DNA of 64,000 bases from Algoriella xinjiangensis (lineage in GTDB: Bacteria; Bacteroidota; Bacteroidia; Flavobacteriales; Weeksellaceae), in NCBI RefSeq assembly GCF_900115015.1, contig NZ_FOUZ01000015.1, positions 1-64,000 on the forward strand, written 5' to 3'. The notes beneath the pieces are model-generated. The model was not told the origin of the DNA and did not search any database. It saw nothing but the letters and a program-made list of their open reading frames with translations. Shown here one piece after another: positions 1 through 7,537 of this stretch. Within the stretch, counting starts at the first letter, position 1. Each line of letters begins with the position of its first letter. The translations under genes and the position numbers were made by a program.

Positions 1-89
1 CAAGGGGTTCTATTTTGAAAAACAACCATTTCAAGGCGGAAACTCAATGAAATGGTCCAATTTTCTATGTTGATTTTTTATTTAGGACA
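1..89. mobile_element. possible terminus of an insertion sequence (partial)
   Basis: This is an inference from an abrupt change in the sequence. The minus strand reads as an ECF sigma factor start from 202 down to about 90, and then loses all resemblance. On the minus strand the new sequence begins TGTCC at 89-85, which would suit an IS end beginning with TG, as in the IS3 family. Inside it is a 9-bp inverted repeat (25-33 with 48-56). The plus strand has a short open frame from position 2 to a stop at 71-73, possibly a transposase C-terminus, which I do not recognise. The other end of any element lies outside the window. An old deletion scar is an equally simple explanation. Confidence 0.3.
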
Positions 90-202
90 GGATTGTTTGC
101 ATACCTATCATATAATATAGCAAACAAATGTTGATTTTTTGTTTCGACAATCTTATAAACCAAAATGTCATCTTCAATATTTTCTAAATTATCCTTTGAC
201 AT
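65..202 (-). pseudogene. truncated 5' end of an ECF sigma factor gene
   Basis: From the ATG at 202-200 the minus strand encodes 45 residues ending at a TAG at 67-65. About the first 36 residues, with the segments DDILVYKIVE and HLFAILYDRYA, look like the start of region 2 of Bacteroidota ECF RNA polymerase sigma factors, which direct transcription from specific promoters. The usual VY.KC and DLTHDIF-type segments that should follow are absent. The protein stops instead, in sequence that may belong to an insertion element. A 45-residue product could not form a sigma factor, so I call it a broken gene. The identification rests on a short motif. Confidence 0.5.
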
Positions 203-340
203 TTTAACTGCTTACATTATTAAGACACACCAATACCTAACTGGTCACTTATTATTTTCATCTTTTTTTAAATATTTAGAATTATTTTCGTAAAACAAAT
301 ACTTAAAAGTAAATATATTCTTTATTTTCAATTAAATACA

Positions 341-376
341 AAAAAAATCGATAAATAAATATTTATCGATTTTTTT
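341..376. terminator. bidirectional intrinsic terminator
   Basis: A perfect 17-bp inverted repeat (341-357 with 360-376, 2-nt nominal loop) begins with seven A and ends with seven T, so it can act as a Rho-independent terminator in either direction. It lies 25 bases past the stop of the rhodanese gene on the minus strand and probably ends the peptidase-rhodanese transcript. Confidence 0.8.
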
Positions 377-401
377 ATAAAATTTGAATTATTTCAATGA
401 T

Positions 402-737
402 TTATTTTTCTAAAACATCTAAAACATCTTGAAAACCTCCTCCATTAAAAACTTCATCTAATCCATTTGCTTGTAAAAATTGTGCAGCAGAACCAGAACG
501 GTTACCACTTCTACAAAAAACCACAACTGGTTTAGCCATTGCTTTTATTTCTTCTACACGAGTCGGAACGTCTCCTAACGGAATATTAATTGCGTTTGGC
601 ACAAATCCTTCTGTCTCTAATTCATAAGGCTCACGAACATCTATCAATGTTACGTTAGCATTGTTGATTGCTTCAACTGTTGTCATACTAATAACTCTTT
701 TTCTATTTTTAAACCAAGTGATTATTTTACCTAGCAT
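402..737 (-). CDS. single-domain rhodanese-like sulfurtransferase
   Basis: A protein of 111 residues formed by one rhodanese domain. The active-site loop CRSGNRS starts at Cys75 and has the six-residue CxxGxR form of GlpE/PspE-type thiosulfate sulfurtransferases, which carry a persulfide on that cysteine. The conserved IDVREPYE segment lies near residue 32. A longer open frame would reach 839, but it would overlap the upstream peptidase by 101 bases. The ATG at 737-735 lies one base past the peptidase stop and is a better start; Met18 (ATG at 686) is the alternative. The residues before Met18 are basic and hydrophobic (LGKIITWFKNRKR) and do not form a clear signal peptide. It is probably cotranscribed with the peptidase. 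The physiological sulfur acceptor is unknown. Confidence 0.85.
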   Translation of the reverse strand: MLGKIITWFKNRKRVISMTTVEAINNANVTLIDVREPYELETEGFVPNAINIPLGDVPTRVEEIKAMAKPVVVFCRSGNRSGSAAQFLQANGLDEVFNGGGFQDVLDVLEK

Positions 738-738
738 C

Positions 739-2760
739 TTACCAAATTCTAATTCTATCTTTTGGCGCTTTGTATAATTTATCTCCAGGTTTTGTTTTAA
801 ATGCGTCGTGGAAAGCATCAATGTTAACGATTGGTCCAAAAGAACGGTAATATCCTGGCGAATGTGGATCTGTTTTTACTTGATTTACTAATGCTTCTTC
901 CGTTGCTTTAGTTCTCCAAATTGTTGCCCAAGATAAGAAGAAACGTTGTTGTGGTGTGTAACCATCAATGTTTGCATAAGTTCCTTTGTCTTTTAAATAC
1001 ATTTGTAATGCATCAAAAGCAACAGAAGCTCCTCCTAAATCTCCAATATTTTCTCCAGATGTAAAAGTACCATTTACATGTGTTCCTTTTACAGGCTCGT
1101 AACCGTCATATTGTTTTGCTAATGCACCTGTAGCTGCTGCAAATTTTTGCTCATCTTGTGGTGTCCACCAGTTTACTAAGTTACCATCTCCATCAAATTT
1201 TGCTCCTGAATCATCAAATCCATGAGAAATTTCGTGACCAATAACTGCTCCAATTCCTCCAAAGTTTACAGCTGCATCTGCTCTATAATCATAGAAAGGT
1301 GGTTGTAAAATTGCTGCTGGAAAAACGATTTCGTTATTTGTTGGATTAAAATATGCATTTACCGTTTGTGGCGACATTCCCCAACGTGTTTTATCTACTG
1401 GTTTTCCAAAATCTTTTAAGTTTTCTTTAGAACGCCATTTGCTAATTGCAATTACATCGTCTATTAATGTACCGCCATCAGCCAAAGATTTTACTTGTAA
1501 GCCAGAATAATCTTTCCATTTGTCTGGATAACCAATCTTAACCGTAAATTTATTTAATTTTTCTAACGCTTTTGTTTTTGTTTCAGCAGACATCCAATCC
1601 AATTCTTTGATGTGTTTGTCAAAAGATTTGAATAAATAACTAATTAATTCTTCTGCTTTTGCTTTTGCTTCTGGCGGAAAATTATCTTTTACATAAATTT
1701 GTCCTAATAATTCGCCTGTAGAACCGTTTACAAATGCTAAACCTCTTTTTTCTAATGGACGTTGTTCTTTTTGACCTGATAAAGTTTTTCCGTAAAATTC
1801 GAAATTAATTTTATCTAAATCTGCTGTAGAATAACTTGCAAAAGAGTTGATTAATTTAAATCTTAAATAATCTTTAATTAAAGGTAAATTTTCTTGATTT
1901 AAGATTTTATCTAAATTTTTGTAATAATCTAATTCACCAACAATTACAGTTTCTGGATTAATTCCTAACGCTTTTACATATCTTTCAATATCAATATTTT
2001 TTGTTAAGTTTTTAACCTCAGATAATTTTACTGGATTGTAAGATTTATTTGGATCGCGGTCTTCTTCTACTGTTTTGATGTATTTCGCCATCATTTTTTC
2101 GAATTCAACAATTTTTGGTCCTTTTAAATCTCTTGTTTTAGAACCTGTGTAAGGCATTAATTGGTCAACAAATTTTGTTAAATTACCTAATGTCTCCGTA
2201 TTTTTTGCATCTTCTTTTTGGTAATATGTTTTACCTAAAGTCAAATCAATATCACCTAAATAAACAGCGTTTTGTGTACTATTTTTTAAATCTGTGTACA
2301 CATAAGCACCATAAAAAGGATTTTCTCCTATAGAAGCTACATCAATTAAATAATCTTGTAAATCTTTTAGATTCTTAATATTATCTATTTGCTTAAAATA
2401 TTTTTGAATTGGCGCTAAACCTGTTTTGTTACGCGCATCAACATTCATATACGCTTCGTATAAATCAGCAATTTTTTGCTCACTTGTACCATTTGCGTGT
2501 TTTGTTTTGATTAAGTCTTTTACTAATTGTAACGTTACTTTATCTGTGTTTTCACGTAATTCATCAAAACTTCCCCATCTTGCTCTGTCCGAAGGAATTT
2601 CGGTAATCTTCATCCAATTACCATTTACATAATTATATAAATCGTCTTGCGGACGAACAGTTTTATCCATAAAATTTGGATTTAAAGCCTGATATCCTTC
2701 TTGCGCCATTGCTAACATAGATGTACATGCAAAAGCGGCAACAAATAATTGTTTTTTCAT
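739..2760 (-). CDS. secreted M13-family (neprilysin-like) zinc metallopeptidase
   Basis: A protein of 673 residues with a signal peptide (residues 1-19, cleavage after AMA), so periplasmic or outer-membrane-facing. The zinc site is complete: HEISH has ligands His509 and His513 and catalytic Glu510, and ENIGD supplies the third ligand Glu570 with Asp574. The substrate-binding NAYFNP motif and a following IVFPAAILQPPF segment lie upstream of it. The N-terminal two thirds matches the large M13_N cap domain, and the length is normal for bacterial M13 enzymes such as PepO. The family cleaves short peptides. The rhodanese gene follows after one base, suggesting cotranscription, and a -7 promoter box lies at 2815-2822. 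The protein ends in IRIW where many relatives have CRVW, so the C-terminal cysteine is absent. Confidence 0.93.
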   Translation of the reverse strand: MKKQLFVAAFACTSMLAMAQEGYQALNPNFMDKTVRPQDDLYNYVNGNWMKITEIPSDRARWGSFDELRENTDKVTLQLVKDLIKTKHANGTSEQKIADLYEAYMNVDARNKTGLAPIQKYFKQIDNIKNLKDLQDYLIDVASIGENPFYGAYVYTDLKNSTQNAVYLGDIDLTLGKTYYQKEDAKNTETLGNLTKFVDQLMPYTGSKTRDLKGPKIVEFEKMMAKYIKTVEEDRDPNKSYNPVKLSEVKNLTKNIDIERYVKALGINPETVIVGELDYYKNLDKILNQENLPLIKDYLRFKLINSFASYSTADLDKINFEFYGKTLSGQKEQRPLEKRGLAFVNGSTGELLGQIYVKDNFPPEAKAKAEELISYLFKSFDKHIKELDWMSAETKTKALEKLNKFTVKIGYPDKWKDYSGLQVKSLADGGTLIDDVIAISKWRSKENLKDFGKPVDKTRWGMSPQTVNAYFNPTNNEIVFPAAILQPPFYDYRADAAVNFGGIGAVIGHEISHGFDDSGAKFDGDGNLVNWWTPQDEQKFAAATGALAKQYDGYEPVKGTHVNGTFTSGENIGDLGGASVAFDALQMYLKDKGTYANIDGYTPQQRFFLSWATIWRTKATEEALVNQVKTDPHSPGYYRSFGPIVNIDAFHDAFKTKPGDKLYKAPKDRIRIW

Positions 2761-2814
2761 GATTGTACTAAGTATTATTGATACGATTTGTCGTTATTTA
2801 CACAACCTTTGTTA

Positions 2815-2822
2815 CAAATCTA
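2815..2822 (-). promoter_or_regulatory. candidate -7 box for the M13 peptidase gene
   Basis: On the minus strand this reads TAGATTTG, an exact match to the Bacteroidota -7 consensus TAnnTTTG, 54 bases before the start codon. No good TTTG -33 box is visible at the expected distance. It lies back to back with the threonine dehydrogenase promoter. Confidence 0.5.
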
Positions 2823-2832
2823 CTAAAATAAG

Positions 2833-2863
2833 TTCAGAAATTTAACAGATTATTTTACCTTTG
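2833..2863 (+). promoter_or_regulatory. promoter for the threonine dehydrogenase gene
   Basis: The -7 box TACCTTTG at 2856-2863 matches the Bacteroidota consensus exactly. A weak -33 (TTC at 2833-2835) lies 20 bases upstream. Transcription would start near 2870, leaving a leader of about 20 bases before the ATG at 2892. Confidence 0.6.
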
Positions 2864-2891
2864 ATGTAAACAAACAAAAGTAACTTTTAGA

Positions 2892-3848
2892 ATGGAAACC
2901 GATACGATTTTGATCACCGGAGCTTTAGGACAAATTGGTTCTGAATTAGCCGAAAAATTAAAAACAATTTATGGAAAAAATAATGTAATTATTTCTGACA
3001 TACGCGACCCAAAAGATGTTGATTACGACGGTATTTACGAAGTAATTGATGTGATGGATGCAGAAAAAATAAAAGAAGTAATTGCAAAACACAACATCAA
3101 AACTGTTTATCATTTAGCTGCATTACTTTCGGGTACAGCAGAAAAAAATCCAATGTTTGGTTGGAAATTAAACATGGATACTTTATTAACTTTCTTAGAA
3201 TTAGCAAAAGATAAAGTAATTGATAAAATATTTTGGCCTTCATCTATCGGTGTTTTTGGTCCAGATACACCAAAAGAAAACACACCTCAAAACACAGTTC
3301 AAACACCTTCTACAGTTTATGGAATATCTAAATTAGCTGGAGAATATTGGTGCAAATGGTACCAACAAAATCATGGCGTTGATGTACGTTCGGTACGTTT
3401 TCCTGGTTTAATTTCTTGGAAAACTCCTGCTGGTGGAGGAACTACAGATTATGCTGTAGACATTTATTACAAAGCTATCGAAGACGGAAAATATACATCT
3501 TTCTTAAAAGAAGGAACATATTTACCAATGTTATATATGGACGATGCAATTAATGCAATTGTAGAATTAATGACTTCGGATGCAGAAAAATTAGGTGAAT
3601 TTAAATCATACAACTTAGGAGGTTTAAGTTTTGCACCAGAAGATTTAGCAAAAGAAATTCAGAAACACATTCCAGATTTTACAATTGATTATGCACCAGA
3701 TTTCCGTCAAGCAATTGCAGATTCATGGCCTTCATCAATTGATGATACTGTAGCAAAAGCAGATTGGGGATTTGATCCTAAATTTGACATTTCAAAAATG
3801 ACAACTACAATGTTAGATAACTTGAAAATAAAATTAGTAAAAGCTTAA
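2892..3848 (+). CDS. tdh: SDR-type L-threonine 3-dehydrogenase
   Basis: A protein of 318 residues of the extended short-chain dehydrogenase (NAD-dependent epimerase) fold. It oxidises L-threonine to 2-amino-3-oxobutyrate with NAD+, the first step of threonine breakdown to glycine and acetyl-CoA. Visible features are the Rossmann motif GALGQIG (residues 10-16), the catalytic pair Tyr143 and Lys147 in YGISK, and a C-terminal SWPSSIDD..A..DWGF block. That last block separates the SDR-type threonine dehydrogenases of animals and Flavobacteriia from UDP-sugar epimerases. The length is typical. The partner 2-amino-3-ketobutyrate ligase is not adjacent. A sugar epimerase is the alternative, less likely given the C-terminal block. 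Confidence 0.85.
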   Translation: METDTILITGALGQIGSELAEKLKTIYGKNNVIISDIRDPKDVDYDGIYEVIDVMDAEKIKEVIAKHNIKTVYHLAALLSGTAEKNPMFGWKLNMDTLLTFLELAKDKVIDKIFWPSSIGVFGPDTPKENTPQNTVQTPSTVYGISKLAGEYWCKWYQQNHGVDVRSVRFPGLISWKTPAGGGTTDYAVDIYYKAIEDGKYTSFLKEGTYLPMLYMDDAINAIVELMTSDAEKLGEFKSYNLGGLSFAPEDLAKEIQKHIPDFTIDYAPDFRQAIADSWPSSIDDTVAKADWGFDPKFDISKMTTTMLDNLKIKLVKA

Positions 3849-3911
3849 TTTTAATCACAATACAATATTTTAGGAATGCTCTTTGATTAATTTTTGGGAA
3901 ACCAAATTATT

Positions 3912-5270
3912 ATGTCAGGAGCATTTTCTAATTTAAAAAATATTATACATCTACTAAAATCTGTTGATTTAGAGCAATTGCAAAAAATTTCTCAAAAAGT
4001 AGATTTACCTCAACTCATGAACAACTTTTCTAAACTTGATGACAAACAACTTCAAGGCTTAATGAAAATGTTGAATCCCAATCAAAAGAAAAAAGAATTA
4101 CCACCAATTGATGGCGATTTTTATGATGTTTTTCACACTCTTCCACCAGAACACCGCGAATTACAATTAAAAGTAAGAGCTTTTATGGAGAAAGAAGTCA
4201 AACCTATTGTTAATGATTATTGGTTACGCGATCAATTTCCTTTCGAACTAATTCCGAAATTTAAAGAACTTAATATTTGCGGGGTTACTTATGATGGTTA
4301 TGGTTGTCCAAATTTACCGTTTATGATGGAAGGAGTTTTGGCAATGGAAATGGCACGTGTAGATGCTTCTATTGCTACATTTTTCGGCGTACAATCAGGC
4401 TTATCAATGGGTTCAATTTATATGTGCGGGTCTGAAGAACAAAAACAAAAATGGTTACCACAAATGCAGAAATTTGATAAAATTGGTGCTTTTGGATTAA
4501 CCGAACCCGAAGTTGGTTCTGGTGCAGCAGGCGGTTTAACAACAACATGTGAAAAAACTGAAGATGGTTGGATTTTAAATGGTCAAAAAAAATGGATTGG
4601 AAATGCAACTTTCGCCGATTTAATAATTATTTGGGCAAGAGATTTGGCTGATGGCGAAGTAAAAGGATTTATTGTAGAAAAAGATAATCCTGGTTTTTCT
4701 GTCGAGAAAATCAAAGGAAAAATGGCGTTGAGAATCGTTCAAAATGGTTTAATTACTTTAAAAGATTGTGTCGTAACAGAAGAAAATCGTTTACAAAACG
4801 CCAATTCTTTTAAAGACACAGCAAAAGTATTGAGAATGACAAGAGCTGGCGTTGCTTGGATGGCGACAGGTTGCGCACGCGGTGCCTACGAAAGCGCTTT
4901 AGACTATACGCGCAAAAGAGAACAATTTGGAAAACCAATTGCATCTTTTCAAATGATACAAGGACATTTGGTCGAAATGTTATCTAATTTAACGGCAATG
5001 CAAACCTTAGTTTTTAGATTATCTGAAATGCAAGACGAAGGAATTCTAAAAGACGAACATGCATCGTTAGCTAAAGTTTTTTGTACATTAAGAACACGAG
5101 ATGTTGTTTCGCACGCACGCGAAGTAATGGGCGGAAATGGAATTTTATTAGAATATGATGTGGCTAGATTTGTAGCCGATTCCGAAGCAATTTACTCTTA
5201 CGAAGGCACAAAAGAAATTAATTCATTAATTGTCGGACGATCAATCACAGGATTTAGTGCATTTGTCTAA
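3912..5270 (+). CDS. acyl-CoA dehydrogenase, glutaryl-CoA dehydrogenase-like
   Basis: An FAD flavoprotein of 452 residues that would oxidise an acyl-CoA at the alpha-beta bond and pass electrons to ETF. The FAD-binding segment FGLTEPEVGSG lies near residues 195-205. The catalytic base is Glu431 in YSYEGTKEIN, and the following RSITGFSAF ending closely resembles glutaryl-CoA dehydrogenase. An extra N-terminal stretch of about 70 residues, rich in Leu, Lys and Gln (including a DLEQLQK...DLPQLMNN...LDDKQLQ pattern), precedes the usual dehydrogenase start and is not explained. The frame opens at a TTG (3894), but the ATG at 3912 is a more credible start. Substrate specificity cannot be read from the sequence. 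Terminator at 5281-5310. Confidence 0.88.
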   Translation: MSGAFSNLKNIIHLLKSVDLEQLQKISQKVDLPQLMNNFSKLDDKQLQGLMKMLNPNQKKKELPPIDGDFYDVFHTLPPEHRELQLKVRAFMEKEVKPIVNDYWLRDQFPFELIPKFKELNICGVTYDGYGCPNLPFMMEGVLAMEMARVDASIATFFGVQSGLSMGSIYMCGSEEQKQKWLPQMQKFDKIGAFGLTEPEVGSGAAGGLTTTCEKTEDGWILNGQKKWIGNATFADLIIIWARDLADGEVKGFIVEKDNPGFSVEKIKGKMALRIVQNGLITLKDCVVTEENRLQNANSFKDTAKVLRMTRAGVAWMATGCARGAYESALDYTRKREQFGKPIASFQMIQGHLVEMLSNLTAMQTLVFRLSEMQDEGILKDEHASLAKVFCTLRTRDVVSHAREVMGGNGILLEYDVARFVADSEAIYSYEGTKEINSLIVGRSITGFSAFV

Positions 5271-5280
5271 ACTATAAATA

Positions 5281-5310
5281 AAAAAGGATTTCTTCGCAGA
5301 AATCCTTTTT
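5281..5310. terminator. bidirectional intrinsic terminator
   Basis: A 13-bp perfect stem (5281-5293 with 5298-5310) with loop TCGC, flanked by A5 and T5 tracts. It lies between the convergent acyl-CoA dehydrogenase and small lipoprotein genes and can serve both. Confidence 0.85.
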
Positions 5311-5323
5311 CTATTAAATGATA

Positions 5324-5791
5324 TTATTTTTCTTGTTTCCATTCTAAAAAATAACTTCCCGAGGCATCTTTAGAAACCCAACGAATTTGGTAATTTCCTG
5401 ATTTTGGAAAATCAACAGTAAAATTTTCTTCTTTCGAATCTTTAAAATCTCTCGAAAATAAAACATTTTTATTCTCATCTATAATTTCAAAACGAACAGA
5501 ACCTTCTAATTTTAATTTATGATGAAAATTAGCGGTTAAACTTTTAGTCGTTTCAAATTTCACATAACTTGTTACAGAAGCATCTTTAAAACTCGCTTTT
5601 GTCCAATTATCTCCGTTAGAATTTGACCATTTCGAATCATTTGTTCCATTTTCAAAAAAAGTTCCTTGAACTTTTATATCTGGATTTGTTTCTTTTGAAT
5701 AAAAACTAGATGAATCTACATCTGCATTTACGCGAACCGTGATACAAGATTGCAGCGAAATAAGGGCAATTATAAGTGCTATTTTTTTCAT
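5324..5791 (-). CDS. predicted lipoprotein of unknown function
   Basis: A protein of 155 residues. It starts with a lipoprotein signal (MKKIALIIALISLQSC, lipidated Cys16), so it should be anchored in the outer or inner membrane. The mature part is polar and Ser-, Lys- and Asp-rich with alternating hydrophobic residues, as in a small beta-sandwich. The segment from about residue 90 (KLEGSVRFEI...NYQIRWVSKDASGSYFLEW) could be a sheet domain. I recognise no family. It stands alone between a terminator and a 312-base non-coding gap. Confidence 0.7.
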   Translation of the reverse strand: MKKIALIIALISLQSCITVRVNADVDSSSFYSKETNPDIKVQGTFFENGTNDSKWSNSNGDNWTKASFKDASVTSYVKFETTKSLTANFHHKLKLEGSVRFEIIDENKNVLFSRDFKDSKEENFTVDFPKSGNYQIRWVSKDASGSYFLEWKQEK

Positions 5792-6103
5792 ATTATGTTT
5801 ATTTATTAGTAAGATGCAGCAATTAGAAAAAGGTTACATAAAATGTAAAATGATTTTTTAATCTTTATTGATATATGTAACTTTAGTAAAATAAGATGTT
5901 AGCTATAATTTTAGCAAAACTCACACAAAATCATGTTTACAAAAATTTTAAATTTATTTACAAACAATAATTGAACTAAAGAAAAACTACCAAAAACAAG
6001 GCATTACTAAGTTATAATTCGTCCTTGTGTACTTCTATCAACTTTTGTACTTTAGCTGAACTGTTGTGCTTCTAAATTTCGCACTTCAGTAATACCTAAA
6101 ACG
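5792..6103. other. 312-base intergenic region between divergent genes
   Basis: This AT-rich gap separates the lipoprotein (minus) from the sugar-kinase operon (plus). I see no open frame, tRNA or strong hairpin. A weak promoter candidate for the plus operon is TTG at 6025-6027 followed 20 bases later by TACTTTAG at 6048-6055, one mismatch from TAnnTTTG. The region is long enough to hold regulatory sites, but I can identify none. Confidence 0.4.
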
Positions 6104-7120
6104 ATGAACGAAACTACATCTAAATTTTTACAAGAAAACTTTACGAAACAAGCGATAGAAAGTATTTCACAACTTTCTGGTGGCGGATCTTCGCGTATAT
6201 ACTCAAGATTTTTTGATCAAAATGAATCGTATATTTTAGCAGAAAGTAAAAATATTGAAGAGAATAAAGTTTTTATTCAATTTACACTCGACTTAAAAAA
6301 AGTAATTCCAAATATTCCCGAAATAATTTCGGTTTCGGATGATTTCTCCGCTTATGTTCAAACAGATTTGGGCGACGAAACATTAATGGATTTGGTTTTA
6401 ACTGATTTAGAAAAAGCAAAACCGTATTATTTTAAAACGCTCGAAAAATTAGCAATTGCTCAAATAAAAGGAGAAAAAGTTATCGATTTTAATCATACTT
6501 TTTCTTATTCGAAATTAGATAAAACACTTGTTTTAAGAGATTTATTTCAATTCAATTTTTACTTTTTAGATGTTTTAGACATCAATTATAATGCAGGAAA
6601 ATTGATTAAAGATTTTGATTTATTTGCTTCACAATTCAATCAACTTTCGCCAAAAGGATTTGTTTTTAGAGATTTCCAAACGCGCAACATTATGATAAAA
6701 GATAATCAACCATATTTTATTGATTATCAAGGCGGTTTATACGGTCCTGTTGTTTACGATTTGGTTTCGTTAATTTGGCAAGCAAAAGCAAATTTACCTT
6801 TCGAATTTAAGAAAAAATTGTACGAATTTTACTTTGCAGAATTACAAAAACAATTGCCAACATTAATTCCGATAGATTTTAGACAATCGTACGAATATTG
6901 TGTTGTAGCACGACTTTTACAAGTTTTAGGCGCTTACGGATTACGCGGAATCATCGAACGAAAAAGTCATTTTATAGACAGTATTTCTTTCGGACTGAAA
7001 AATTTAGAAGCAATATTAGAATATCCAATTTTACAGAATTATCCAGAATTAAAACATATCATTAAACTTCTCGTTTTACCGGAAACTTTAGAACGAGTAA
7101 ATCAAAAAATAAATGGCTAA
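6104..7120 (+). CDS. AmgK-like anomeric sugar kinase (APH fold)
   Basis: A protein of 338 residues of the aminoglycoside-phosphotransferase/choline-kinase fold. It has a Gly-rich ATP loop (LSGGGSSRIYSR, near residues 24-35), the catalytic loop FRDFQTRNIM with Asp190 and Asn195, and the metal-binding IDYQGG with Asp207. The conserved GPVVYDLVSLIW follows. In Pseudomonas, AmgK phosphorylates the anomeric hydroxyl of N-acetylmuramic acid, and MurU then makes UDP-MurNAc. Here the same kind of kinase lies two genes before a MurU-like nucleotidyltransferase, which supports the role. The family name is solid, but the substrate is an inference from context. It overlaps the next gene by 8 bases, so they are translationally coupled. 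Confidence 0.8.
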   Translation: MNETTSKFLQENFTKQAIESISQLSGGGSSRIYSRFFDQNESYILAESKNIEENKVFIQFTLDLKKVIPNIPEIISVSDDFSAYVQTDLGDETLMDLVLTDLEKAKPYYFKTLEKLAIAQIKGEKVIDFNHTFSYSKLDKTLVLRDLFQFNFYFLDVLDINYNAGKLIKDFDLFASQFNQLSPKGFVFRDFQTRNIMIKDNQPYFIDYQGGLYGPVVYDLVSLIWQAKANLPFEFKKKLYEFYFAELQKQLPTLIPIDFRQSYEYCVVARLLQVLGAYGLRGIIERKSHFIDSISFGLKNLEAILEYPILQNYPELKHIIKLLVLPETLERVNQKING

Positions 7121-7535
7121 ATTAAACATAAACGTACGCAGTTTTTCATACAAAAAAGGAATTCCAACTGATCCTACCGGAAATGGTGGTGGTTTTGTTT
7201 TTGATTGTCGTGGCGTATTAAATCCAGGTCGAATCAAAGAATACAAGACACAAACAGGACGCGACGAAGCGGTAAAAAAATACTTAGAAACGGAAACTAA
7301 AATCGCTATCTTTTTAGAAGGTGCTTTTAACGTAATTGACATTTCTATTGAAGATTATTTGAACCGTGGTTTTGAGAATTTAGAAATTAATTTTGGTTGT
7401 ACAGGCGGACAACATCGTTCGGTTTATTCGGCTGATGCAACCGCAAAACACATTGAAGAAAAATTTCCTGAAGCACAAGTTACGTTACATCATGTTGTGC
7501 AAGAAGAAAAAAATTGGATAAACGAAGCGTATTAA
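7113..7535 (+). CDS. stand-alone RapZ C-terminal domain protein
   Basis: A protein of 140 residues matching only the C-terminal half of RapZ. It has FVFDCRGVLNPGR (residues 28-40), TGRDEAV..YL near residue 47, and the signature GCTGGQHRSVY from Gly95. In Escherichia coli this half binds glucosamine-6-phosphate and the small RNAs GlmY/GlmZ, while the N-terminal half is a P-loop kinase domain. That kinase domain is absent here, and the length shows the gene is complete and not truncated. It sits between and in phase with two amino-sugar activation genes (8-base overlap upstream, 2-base gap downstream). I infer a sensor or regulator of that pathway. The GlmZ-type RNA target is not expected in this phylum. 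Confidence 0.85.
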   Translation: MAKLNINVRSFSYKKGIPTDPTGNGGGFVFDCRGVLNPGRIKEYKTQTGRDEAVKKYLETETKIAIFLEGAFNVIDISIEDYLNRGFENLEINFGCTGGQHRSVYSADATAKHIEEKFPEAQVTLHHVVQEEKNWINEAY

Positions 7536-7537
7536 AT

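Noticed and set aside
738-839. Longer rhodanese start overlapping the peptidase gene
   Set aside because: The added residues are the shadow of the peptidase C-terminus; the ATG at 737 directly after its stop is more credible.
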